DNA of 64,000 bases from Heliocidaris erythrogramma (lineage: Eukaryota; Echinodermata; Echinoidea; Camarodonta; Echinometridae). The notes below the pieces were generated by a model. It was not told the DNA's origin, did not search any database, and was given only the letters and a program-made list of their open reading frames with translations. The first letter of the stretch is position 1, and each line of letters begins with the position of its first letter. Both the position numbers and the translations under genes were made by a program. Shown piece by piece: positions 35,501 through 44,181 of this stretch. Location of the stretch: contig CM046858.1 of the NCBI GenBank assembly GCA_025617745.1, positions 49,241,197-49,305,196 of the forward strand, given 5' to 3'.

Positions 35501-37374
35501 TTTACGATCGCGCACACAGAAAATCGGGACTTTCCGTGTATGCCACATAGGGACCGAATTTTTAAGGACAAAACTCTTTTGGGGAGATGTCAGCGCCCGC
35601 GGCGACCAGGAAATGTACACAATGACTCCGATAGCTCGTTTCGCGAGAATCAACAGTAAATTACGGATTTGATTTTTGGAAATATCTTTTCCAACATCGG
35701 TGAGTTGAATTTATTGTATTTCTTGGATATTTAGTGGTCGGTTTTTGTAAATTAAATGCCGATTTTGAGTGAATGTTTGTGACTTTTGTGCAGTGGTGTT
35801 TTAAAAAGTTGAGGTGTATGACTGCCTACATTATACACACGAAGTATAGGAATGTAGCTATGAGTGCTCTGCGCCGTCGTAAGAATAATTTTCCGGCTAT
35901 TCTTACGACATGCGCATACACTCCATTTTCCCTAACCCTAACCATATGCGCATGTCGTAAGAATAGCCGGAAAATTATTCTTATGACTCGTCGTAAGAAT
36001 AGCCACTGCCAAAAAAAAAAAAAGATGATTAAACTTAAAGTAGGGTGCGCGCGCCGGTATTCGGTCACTTAAAAAGAAATCGCCGCTAATATGAATACCT
36101 ATCTCTTTAAATTGACAATCTACCATCAACAGAACCGCAAAATTGTCCTTTAAATAATTATCAAAATAATTTAAAACATGGAAACTTACCCCAAAAAATA
36201 TCGCCGACAGAAGGAGAAGTTTTCCGCCCAGTATTCGGTCGGCGCCGTCCACAATTCGGTCACGCGATAGTGCGCTGCATCTCGGGAGAGTTATATAACC
36301 ATTTTTGTCACATTTCTGCGTTTTTAGGCATTTTCTGTGGCTTCTATATATTCATACTTAAATGTATGAGAATTTTTATCCATTAAAATCCACAAATCGA
36401 AGCTCTAGGGTCAGAAATAATGCACAAAATGTATTTCTAAAAAGAGCAAAGCGCGTCAGCAAAGCGCAAAGCGCGTCGGCGAAGCGCAAAGCGACAAGTT
36501 GCACACAAAGCGCGTTGGCGCAAGGCACTCAATGTTGCCTGACCGAATACTGGAAGAGCGCCATCTCACTGGCAGGGGTGAGGTATATATTCTCTTGCTC
36601 ATCGCTGAGATCGCCATTTGCAAATTCGCTGCGATAGATGGAAGACCCGGAAGCTCCTCTTCACACACATACTAAATTCATTGCACCTGCACACATAGTT
36701 ATTTCACCATAGGCGTCTACATATGGCTATGCGTGTTAACTCATGCGCTAACGGAACCCGGAAGTGCGGAAACTTGGGTAACACCGACCAGTTTCGAGGG
36801 TATTTGGAGATCTTTTCCAGGGCGTCCGACCTGAATTGCTTTCAACATTAGAGGTACCTTGTTCATGTGTCTGTTATGTATAGGTTTCGAGCCTCAAAAA
36901 TTATTCATGAGTTCTTCACAGCTGTTCAAAGAGCTGCGTGACCGAATTCTGGAATATGACCGAATACCGGGCCGCGCACCCTATGCCCTAACTAAAAAGT
37001 CTGTTTAAAAAAATAAATAACGAAAAAAATTGTTGGTGATAACAGTCAAAATCGACTGATTGCCATATAACACTAATCAACAACAAATAACCTCACATAT
37101 GTGTGAGTGATACCAACCATCTCATCACGCACGAATGGACCACCCCCCCCCCCCCCCCAAAAAAAAAATGGTTCACTGAAATAGAAACACAAAAGTGGGT
37201 GCATGGGACTGAAATGAACTCTGTCGCCCGAATCACGTTGGAAAACAAGATAAATAATACACAATGCAGATTGAAAACTTTCCTACGATTCACATACTTT
37301 ACCTCATGAATTCCTTGTTCTTGTTGCTGGGCCATCGCCATCAGCATACCGTCAAATCTATCATCCTCAGCCAT
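23589..37374 (-). CDS. NUDC: nuclear distribution protein C (NudC), Hsp90/dynein co-chaperone
   Basis: NudC is a cytoplasmic co-chaperone of the dynein/LIS1 pathway needed for nuclear migration, mitosis and cytokinesis. CDS (complement) join: 37374-37303, 32724-32647, 31830-31612, 31172-31092, 28484-28374, 26810-26622, 25792-25709, 24469-24351, 23640-23589; 1005 nt, 334 aa, against 331 in human. All junctions are GT-AG and in phase. Landmarks in order: [36 protein letters not shown], a Lys/Glu/Ala coiled coil (aa 65-120) ending [15 protein letters not shown], an acidic linker ([13 protein letters not shown]), a p23/CS domain (aa 176-266; [42 protein letters not shown]), and the conserved tail [20 protein letters not shown]...[17 protein letters not shown]. 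An in-frame upstream ATG at 37434 would add 20 residues; 37374 is preferred by homology. Intron 1 (4.6 kb) and intron 4 (2.6 kb) are packed with mobile elements. Confidence 0.97.
24120..24345. repeat. (GA)n-rich low-complexity tract in NUDC intron 8
   Basis: Repeated AGAGAGAG runs at 24134-24151 and 24233-24256 sit in purine-rich sequence next to NUDC exon 8. Long frames here are compositional artefacts. Confidence 0.9.
24571..24957 (+). repeat. MITE family A, nearly full-length copy
   Basis: It begins AGATAAAGTTGAGTTCTGG and ends AACTCGACCTTCTCTTTAA. The interior matches 11182-11560, with GAGGGCATTTAAAGAGCTA. It lies in NUDC intron 7. Confidence 0.8.
25010..25281. repeat. MITE with GTGGCGTATCCAGG ends
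   Basis: The left end CAGTGGCGTATCCAGG plus a G-run mirrors the right end CCTGGATACGCCCCTG. The non-coding interior is about 230 bp. It lies in NUDC intron 7. Confidence 0.75.
25460..25579. repeat. fold-back element with TTGCAATTGATTGCAA words
   Basis: GGGGTGTTGCAAGAAAGTTG is inverted at the right as CAACTTTCTTGCAACACCCC. Between are several ATTGCAA/TTGCAAT palindromic words. A second copy is at 50163-50335. Confidence 0.85.
26150..26275 (+). repeat. possible LINE 3' tail
   Basis: A T-rich non-coding stretch ends GAATAAACTGAACTGAAATTG with a further CTGAA repeat, like the short repeated 3' tails of CR1/L2-type elements. No reverse-transcriptase frame is visible upstream, so this is tentative. 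Confidence 0.4.
27086..28103. repeat. ~1-kb fold-back element, GTTTCATCAAAC ends
   Basis: GGGGTCGTTTCATCAAACC at the left is inverted at the right as GGTTTGATGAAACGATCCCC, and CCTGG flanks both. Beside the left end are ACAAGATCAGCGACA-type words, with related ATCGCCGACAAGAGTTATGA at the right. Lone right ends of the same family occur near 51087-51126 and 62438-62476. It lies in NUDC intron 5. Confidence 0.75.
28120..28311. repeat. pogo-like MITE, inverted relative of 20280-20449
   Basis: It carries AACCTGCTTTAGTGACCACC at the left and GGTCTTTATAGACAGGTTTC at the right, in reverse orientation to the 20.3-kb copy. Confidence 0.7.
28541..28760 (+). repeat. tRNA-derived SINE
   Basis: A tRNA-like head (GTGGTTTAGTCACTGGACTC, then GGATTCAAATCTC as B box) is followed by GCCCAGGTGTTCAATGGGTA and CCTGGAAGAAC, a conserved SINE body seen in many deuterostomes. 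It sits directly 5' of NUDC exon 5, in intron 4. Confidence 0.7.
29114..31011 (-). mobile_element. long pearl/Tsp-like element, minus orientation, about ten core repeats
   Basis: On the minus strand it runs from the ATGCCTCCGCC hairpin end (31010) through (GTCC)n (30887-30960) and about ten ~170-bp cores. It ends at the palindrome CGACCGCGCGCGGTCG (29128-29143) and terminal CTAG (29114-29117). Cores contain direct AGGTCA repeats (read as TGACCT on the plus strand). A block of three cores is duplicated at a 511-bp period. It lies in NUDC intron 4. Confidence 0.8.
31373..31553. repeat. fold-back relative of 4732-4872 followed by (CT)n/(CTC)n/(CTA)n
   Basis: CTGTTTCATATTGTTTTG at the left and AACAAGTTTTATGAAACAGG at the right flank CTTGAATCTGATTGGCTGAG, as in the 4.7-kb copy. 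Microsatellites occupy 31503-31553. Confidence 0.7.
32386..32546 (+). repeat. MITE family A, 3' fragment
   Basis: It shares CTGTTTCTTGTCACATTTTG and GAATGAGAAAGCTCACAAAT with the other copies, and ends CAACTTCCCTTTATTAAAC. It lies in NUDC intron 2. Confidence 0.75.
33249..33943. repeat. fold-back element with AACTCGAGTTC words
   Basis: The left end GACCGCGTTTACACAGAG is inverted at the right as CTCTGTGTAAACGGGGTC. Both arms repeat GAACTCGAGTTC and AAATTCGA. The interior is GC-richer and CpG-containing. It lies in NUDC intron 1. Confidence 0.8.
35063..36010. repeat. inverted-repeat element enclosing the cassette shared with ORC3 intron 2
   Basis: Arms of about 65 bp (GGCAGTGGCTATTCTTACGA, then ATTTTCCGGCTATTCTTACG) are inverted at 35945-36010. 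Between them, 35198-35868 is the third copy of the ORC3 intron 2 cassette, including its GTGAGT splice-donor match at 35700. An extra internal half-arm follows at 35870-35937. It lies in NUDC intron 1. Confidence 0.8.
36041..36983. repeat. ~940-bp element with TAGGGTGCGCGC...GGTATTCGGTCA ends
   Basis: The left end TAGGGTGCGCGCGCCGGTAT is inverted at the right as ATACCGGGCCGCGCACCCTA. GACCGAAT or ATTCGGTC recurs internally at least four more times. 36440-36520 repeats AAAGCGCGTCGGC-like words. There is no transposase frame. It lies in NUDC intron 1. Confidence 0.75.
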
Positions 37375-37500
37375 TTTTGTCGAGCAATTTGCCGTAAATC
37401 GCGTGGATTTCTTAGTCTTGTTTTCAGTCATCAATCATTTTTAGGAGCAGAAAGAATTTTCCAGAATATTTTTCCGCGTTATCGATAAGGGTCCGGTCCT
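37375..37500 (-). promoter_or_regulatory. NUDC 5' flank
   Basis: This is sequence upstream of the NUDC ATG on the minus strand, partly open in frame. No TATA box is seen. Promoter/5' UTR role is inferred from position only. Confidence 0.3.
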
Positions 37501-37803
37501 ATAGTCTACCCACCCGAACCCCCCCCCCCCCGCCGATTTTTCTTTTCTTTTTCTTTGTCTTATTTTTTGGAGGGGGGAGGAGCTCCCTCGGAATATACAA
37601 ATTCAAATTCAAAGCATAGAAGACATATATACAAAAATAGCAATACAAAAACAAATAAAAAAAAAAAAAAAATCAAGTAAAAATTCCAGGTCAAAGTATA
37701 ATATAAATTTACCGATAATAATAAATTTTAAAAAATGCCGCAAGCCAATTCGGAACATAATACATTTGAATAATATTATAACATATAAAAATATTTATAT
37801 TAT

Positions 37804-37946
37804 ATTGGATGGCTCTGAATGGGACACCAGAGAATATTCCACGATCGAGTTAGGGCCAATATTGCACGAATCGACGGTGAGTGCAATATTGGCCCTAACG
37901 AGTGGAATATATTTTCTGGTATTCCATGAAATAAAGCCATCCATAT
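37804..37946. repeat. short hairpin MITE
   Basis: GTTAGGGCCAATATTGCAC (37849-37867) is perfectly inverted at 37881-37899. Outer arms also pair (ATGGCT...AGCCAT and CCAGAGAATATTCCAC against GTGGAATATATTTTCTGG). There is a 13-nt loop. Confidence 0.85.
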
Positions 37947-38022
37947 AAGTATTGTCTATACCCTACAGGAAAATGATTTAGATCTTAATAAAAATTCATT
38001 TAACCCGACCACATTCAGTTAG

Positions 38023-38876
38023 GGTAAACCGGGGAAATATGGAGCCTCGGGGTAATATGGAACCATGCATAGAAATCTGCTCGTAGAAAAGTGTTATAGC
38101 CCCCCTCTGTGGTTTAAATGCCTGTTATGTGACCTGTTGCACCCACTGCCACTCTGTAAACACGAAGTTAGCTGGTAGGTCTCGGATATCCACAACAAAA
38201 TCCAACATATTGGAGAAAGGTAAGCGATTTTCGTGCCATTTTTTGGCTCCTTATAAGCCCGAAAATGTAAAGATTGCTGTTGTAAACCTACTTTGCGTAA
38301 TCATATCTTGATTGTATCATAATAAGTGCATAATGTGGGTTGTATACTGGTGCTGAGTGCATGTGTATTGATCATGGCTGAGTGAATGGCCTGTACAATC
38401 CATTTACATAGCAACAATATCTTTGGGGTTATATGGAGCCCCTTGTAAACATGCAGCATTCTATACAATGGATATAGTGTTATCAATGTGTACATGCACA
38501 GACTGTTGATGGCTAGTGCAGTATTGTTCTGTTGTGTAGTTATAATCATTACATGATGTATAATTTATAGTTTGAAGAGAACTTTTTTTTTCTTTTTTTT
38601 TTAATTGTATACCAATTACGAGCATAATCAAATTTCAGTATAGATTGTTTATGGGCTCCATGTTACCCCGTTCATTGGGGTAATATGGATCCCGTGACAC
38701 TTTTGTTTATTTTGACTTTTATTTATACAAGACAATTATTTTTTTTTCTATCTTTAGTGATTTTATGTAAGCAATAAATAGTTCTTCCACCAGTAAAAGA
38801 GAGAAGTGAATAGAATGTTTGTTACATGTTCAAAAATATCATTTTGTGCTTAAGGGCTCCATATTCCCTGTGAATT
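38023..38876. repeat. element with repeated GGGGTAATATGGAGCC words
   Basis: It begins AGTTAGGGTAAACCGGGGAA and ends in inverted GGGCTCCATATTCCC. Variants of GGGGTAATATGGA or TCCATGTTACCCC occur at about 38050, 38428, 38653 and 38679. There is no long coding frame. Confidence 0.65.
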
Positions 38877-40549
38877 CAATGTGATCACACAAGTTTAACT
38901 TAATCTAAAATGACAATTAAACTACGCGATTTCATTGCGTTTTAAGTTTGCACGCACCAGAGGTACGCGTACGCGCATGCAGCTCAGCCGTGCTTTAGAG
39001 CCCTTTTGCCGTGCGTTATCACTTTTTTTTGCACGGTCACGTGGTGTTATTTGACCATTCAGGATGGCTACATTCTGGAACCCGTTTTATAAATTTCACT
39101 ATTATATTCCATTACCACATATTTCATTTGAGTTTTATCAGGCTTATCACTGCTTATCTTCCCATGTTATCTTTGTATGATGTTTTAAACAATCTTTCTC
39201 CTTGTATTGTAAGGATTTCCTGTCCAGTCTTTTTTTTTTAAAAGATCAAAATGCATCATTGAGCACTTCAATTTCGTCCTATAGTCTGATAGGAATCAAT
39301 AATCATGCAAATGTCAAATGTCAAAGATAGTTTAATAATTGAAATGTCATTCAACAGGTTCAATGGTCAATCAACTTCAACATATCTCCATTAATTTTCA
39401 TCAGATTTCATTCGAATTCGTCCAACCTGGCAATCCGTTGCAAACTTTTATCATCAAATCCATCTTTGGGAAGTCGATTTCAAGAAAATTGTCATTCAAA
39501 TTCGTCACATCGACAAGACCTTACATCGAGCGGGTGACGATTTTGAATAAATCTTTGTACTCTTTCAGTCTTAGACAAAGTCATAGCAGAATAAAAAATA
39601 AATTCCGAAAATGAATGGCCAAAGAAATATTCACTAGGCCTTATAAATGGCTGTGCAATGTTATGAAGTTGCAGGACAAAAGCAAATAAAAATTGAATGG
39701 AAACCCTATTATTTTCCACATTCTTTCCGCTCTCCCCTTTCATGTGACCCCTTGTGCGCCCCTCCCATATCTAAGCCAGATGGTATGGAAATGTTTTAAA
39801 ATTTTCAACCTAAACATCACTATTCTGATGTCACTTTGGATTTTTTTCCGCCTTATGATTCTTTTTTTGTTGTTGTTCAACTTCAAGTAAATTTGTGCTC
39901 GTCAGCTTGGGGGTGGGGGGGGGGGGGGGGGGGGATATTCGAACCCTCTGACCCCCCGGTACAGGCCTGCCAATGACGCTTTGAAAAATCGATTGCAACA
40001 TGGTATAACGTACAAAATTCGAAAATGAATGATGAAAGACGACATTGATTAATTATAGAATTGCCAGATTAGGAAGATACGGGACAAAATCGAATGAAAT
40101 GTATTAAAATAGACAGAAAGATCGATATCTTATCACGTTATTTTCCCTTTCCATCACCTCTCCCCTCGCCTCTTTTTTTTTTAATCTTTTTTTTTCCCAA
40201 GCGGACCTCTGCTCGCCGAAGGGAGGGGGGGGGGGGGGGGGGGGGGTTCGAACCCCCTGAATTTTGATATATATAACATAATATACAAACACCTTTTAAA
40301 TAATATATTTTAAATATAACATAATATACCAACACCTTGTGGCAGATTAGCCCATGTGCTAGACAATGCATGGGGGGGGGGGGGCATTGTGTTGATTTTA
40401 TGATTTATTGCTTTTCAGCAGCTCAGTACATATAGTCTACGTAAATTCCAGCTCTCCCACCGTAATGTTGACCAGTACATGTAGTCTAATAATTTTTAGA
40501 CCTTAATTTGTTTTTTTAATTGAACCCCCCCCCCCCCCCCGATCCACAT
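38877..40549. other. intergenic, no gene recognised
   Basis: AT-rich sequence with long G-runs near 39910-39933, 40225-40247 and 40372-40384, and a C-run at 40526-40540. No splice-consistent coding structure was found on either strand. Confidence 0.5.
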
Positions 40550-40815
40550 ATCCCTGATAGCAGAAAGTGTTAAAAATGACGTGATATTTACGTCGCGGTT
40601 TTCGTCTTTTTTACGTACTCTTGTATAGTAATTACGTCAATAAGACGACTTGCCCCAACGCAAGACGTCCAGAGGACGTCTTATTTTGACGTCATCTCTA
40701 CGTCTTGTACACTGTAAAAACTAAAGTGCTACTTTTAGGGGCATGTATAGTGACTGCACGTGAAATGCTGTTTATAGCACTTGTAGTGTGCTAATTTACC
40801 AGCAAAAAAAAAATG

Positions 40816-40885
40816 TGACCGTGGCGAGCCTCGAACCAGGTTGCGCTGATTGAGAGGCGCTGACGTTACCGATGGACTAACGAAT
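40816..40885 (-). repeat. tRNA-like head, left arm of the inner element
   Basis: The minus strand reads TTAGTCCATCGGTAACG (A-box-like) and CAACCTGGTTCGAGGCTCG (B-box-like). No perfect cloverleaf can be drawn, so this is tRNA-derived rather than a tRNA gene. Confidence 0.55.
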
Positions 40886-40990
40886 GCTTCTTGCAATCCA
40901 GTTTAGTCATGGGAGTCAAGTAGATAACATGAACTATGTGGTGTCGTAAATTCACTATGTAACAATATGATCTGCTCTAAATCGTACAAT

Positions 40991-41054
40991 GTGAGTTAGT
41001 CTAGCGGTAATGCCAGCAATTCTCGATCAGCGGACCCTGGTTCGAAGCTCGCCC
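40991..41054 (+). repeat. tRNA-like head, right arm of the inner element
   Basis: GTTAGTCTAGCGGTAATGCC matches the A-box consensus and CCCTGGTTCGAAGCTCG resembles a B box. It is oriented opposite to the left-arm segment. Confidence 0.55.
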
Positions 41055-42090
41055 AAATCATTTTTTTAATGAATGTTTAGCAGTTTAAGGAGCCGGTCCA
41101 GCTCCCATGAAAGTGCTGAAAGAGCACGCTGTGTGCATTCAATATAGCACTCTGAGTGCAGTCCCTATGCATGCCCTCAAAAAGTGCTATATACAGCACT
41201 TCAGTTTTTACAGTGTACAGATGACGTCAAAATAAGACGTCCTCTTGACGTCTTGCGTTGGTGCAAGTTGTCGTCTTATTGACGTAATTACAGGACGTAA
41301 AAAAGACGAAAACCACGACGTAAATATCACGTAATTTTTACCACTTTCTGCTATCAGGGATGTACTGATATTCTAGAATTTAGAATATAGTGAAACTGGG
41401 TACCGTAAATAATTTATTATCTAGACTCTTACTGAATTTAAAGTGCCATCGATATTATAGGCCTGCCATATAGGCGTAAGGCGATGCTGAAGGGGGGGGG
41501 GGGCGGCATGTTAGTGGCTGGCTGTAGCCCCTGTTAAATTTTGAAAATACCAATCTCCGAGTAAACGTCAAAAATATTCGGGCAGTTTGATGGTCTCTTT
41601 GGTAACTAATCCAATCATCTAGTATATTTCAAAAAAATAGAATTTTTTATATATGGATATAGGCGTTCATGAAAATTGGAAACATAAAAGTTTGGGCAAG
41701 AGAGGTGGGGATTTTGTGGTAGATTGCCTATACCTAGTTCCCACAACATGGCAAATTTGTGAGGCTGTCAGTGCTTGTGCCTACTTCCAAAATGAATTTT
41801 TCAGTTGATCACTCACTTTGTCCCAGCATCCCATGTTTCTGGACGGTTGGTCCCCCTCTCTTATAGTGACTGTTTAGATATATCTTCATATAGTATTTTG
41901 TGTTGCAAAGATCATGCCCTGTTTATATTATTCAAATGACAATAACTCATAGAACAATAAGGAGGATGAGAAGAAGAACATGAAAAAGAGATGGGGAGGA
42001 GGAGAAGAAGAAGACGAAGGAGGAGAAGGGGGGGGGGGGGTCTCCAAAGCCTTTAAAGAATCTTAGTCAAGGTAGGCGTTGCCCCTTTAA

Positions 42091-42969
42091 TTAAAGGGGA
42101 ATTAACCTTAAAATATAAATGTGCTCATATTCAAAGATGTAATCTATTCCTCCTTGTTGCCCTACGTAGTTTTGCAATAAAATATACGAGATGGGTATAA
42201 ATCAGGATTTTCTCAGCAAGATTTATCGTCTGCTAGCGATACCAGGGGGCTGCCATTTTCTTGATGTGTACATAAAGATATCTTTATTCCGAATGCAAAA
42301 TTGTCTTTCTTCCTGATACAAAATTCCATAGATTTGAAATATTTATCAGATATATACATATATTCTAAAAACAAAAATGTGTTTTATATTTCTTTGAAAA
42401 TTACGATTTTATTAAATATCAATCTATTTTCTTGATACTATGACGTACGTGACGGAGCGAATTAATTCAAATTTATGGATGATGACTTTCCCGAGCGTCA
42501 ATAGTGACAAACTATGCATTCACCTGCTTTGAGATAATGGACTTCAAAAGTCAGAATGCGCGTTGTATAAATTATGTTCTGCTCTGCCAGGCAAGACCAA
42601 GAAATCGATTTCTAGTTAGCGAAACCGGAGAATTTAAAAAGAAATCTATAAATTTCAAATTTAAAATAAATGTATACACCTGTTATGTATTTTCCATCAT
42701 ATATGGGGCTTTTTATAATGAATAGAAGCAATTTAGCTTGTGGATTAAAAATATCTTCCTGACCGGAACGGTCTCCAATGGTTCATGTACAACTCCATGT
42801 CATCAAGAAAATGGCAGCCCCATGAAGTGTTAGCATGATACCGTGTGCTAGAATGTCTTGATTTAAACCCTTTTCTGATATTTTATTTCTAAAGTGATAC
42901 AGGTCAATGATTAAGAATATATTACACCTACATAAGTACATTTATATTCTAGTGTTAATTCTCCTTTAA
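42091..42969. repeat. TTAA-flanked long fold-back element, copy 1
   Basis: The ends are TTAAAGGGGAATTAACC and, inverted, GTTAATTCTCCTTTAA. Arms of several hundred bp include GGGGCTGCCATTTTCTTGAT at 42247, inverted at 42811. A sister copy is at 57116-58028. Confidence 0.8.
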
Positions 42970-43330
42970 ATTACCAATACCTTTGAACATAATACATAAT
43001 AGCTACAGCTCGCTAACAAACTGCTATTTCCTATAATGCAATGTGCCTATAAACCCCTCCCACCCCCTCCCACCCCCATCACCCCATTTTACGATTTTTA
43101 TTTAGTCGCTCCTGCAACAGATGTTACCCACAAACCACAATCACACCGATTCTATCCAATATGAAGGCCGAAATATTCACACCTAACAGAGAATTAGGAG
43201 AAGGTTATGATTTACTATAATCACTGCCACGCACAAAAATCACTTTCGACGTTCACTATTTACTCAACTGATAATAGCTGTACACGGACTGTGTAAAATA
43301 CACTAATTGAATCATTATCTCAGCTATAAC

Positions 43331-43438
43331 ATGCCAGTAACGACAATCATTATCATATTAACATGTTCTATCATCGGAGCGATGTTACTATTTGGTTTGA
43401 CGAAACACCTTAATCGTCGCAAGGAACGAAATAGTTAA
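43331..43438 (+). CDS. candidate 35-aa single-pass membrane micropeptide
   Basis: The ATG-to-TAA frame reads MPVTTIIIILTCSIIGAMLL, then FGLTKHLNRRKERNS: a hydrophobic span (aa 4-22) followed by a basic tail. An acceptor-like ATTATCTCAG lies 8 bases upstream, so it may instead be a last exon of an unseen transcript. It lies 183 bp before the start of the membrane glycoprotein gene, same strand, so it could also be an upstream ORF. The frame is too short to be certain. Confidence 0.3.
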   Translation: MPVTTIIIILTCSIIGAMLLFGLTKHLNRRKERNS

Positions 43439-43621
43439 ATTCTACACTTTCCGTCGAAACTGTTTACCATCATCCTCGTTATTCATAGTATGTAGAATCT
43501 GGATTAAAGAAGAAACATACGACACAGCACGAGTGGTATAATTGCTTGATAAAATCCCGGAACTTCTCTCTCCTCAATCGTCATTTCTTTGATAAAGCAG
43601 TACTCTAGAAGATAAGGAAGG

Positions 43622-43978
43622 ATGAAACTCTTAGTTGTTGGATTGTTGGTTTGTGTCGTCATTGGCATAAGAGCTCAAATGAGCGAAGATGTTCATATCC
43701 CAGACGGAATACAGGTAATTTTAGTTCTTAAAATATACATATACCTTCAGTTTTCCTTACATTTTTCTTTGGATGAGATGGTATGCCGTTTCCAGTCTAA
43801 TGATTCAAAGTGATTTGTTTTTTTCTTTTGATCGGTGTCATGTGCAAGAGAGAACGTATACTTTCCTGTAAAATGAGCCATTTTAATATGGATTTGCATT
43901 TTTTATACGATTTTATGTATCATATACTCAGCTAAATGGTACTATACTTCATTAGAATTAAAAGAAATCATTCAACGG

Positions 43979-44014
<36 letters not shown>

Positions 44015-44147
44015 AAGGTTTCACGTATCGGCTCAAACAAATTGAAAGAAAACTGCTAAAAGCGTTTGTAATGCATTATGGCCATTTTTTTTATATAATA
44101 AAATAAAATTGGCCACAATGCATTACAAACGCTTTTAGCAGTTTTCT

Positions 44148-44181
<34 letters not shown>

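Larger units (their letters stand above)
40550..41361. repeat. nested inverted-repeat elements with ACGTC-rich outer arms
   Basis: Outer arms of about 150 bp run from ATCCCTGATAGCAGAAAGTG to the inverse ending GCTATCAGGGAT, and are dense in GACGTC and AAGACG words. Inside lies a second element, 40710-41215, with ends CACTGTAAAAACT...AGTTTTTACAGTG and TA on both sides. The inner element carries a tRNA-like segment in each arm. Confidence 0.8.

Noticed and set aside
37372-37434. Upstream in-frame ATG for NUDC
   Set aside because: It would add 20 basic residues not found in the family; the [11 protein letters not shown] start matches the family N-terminus.
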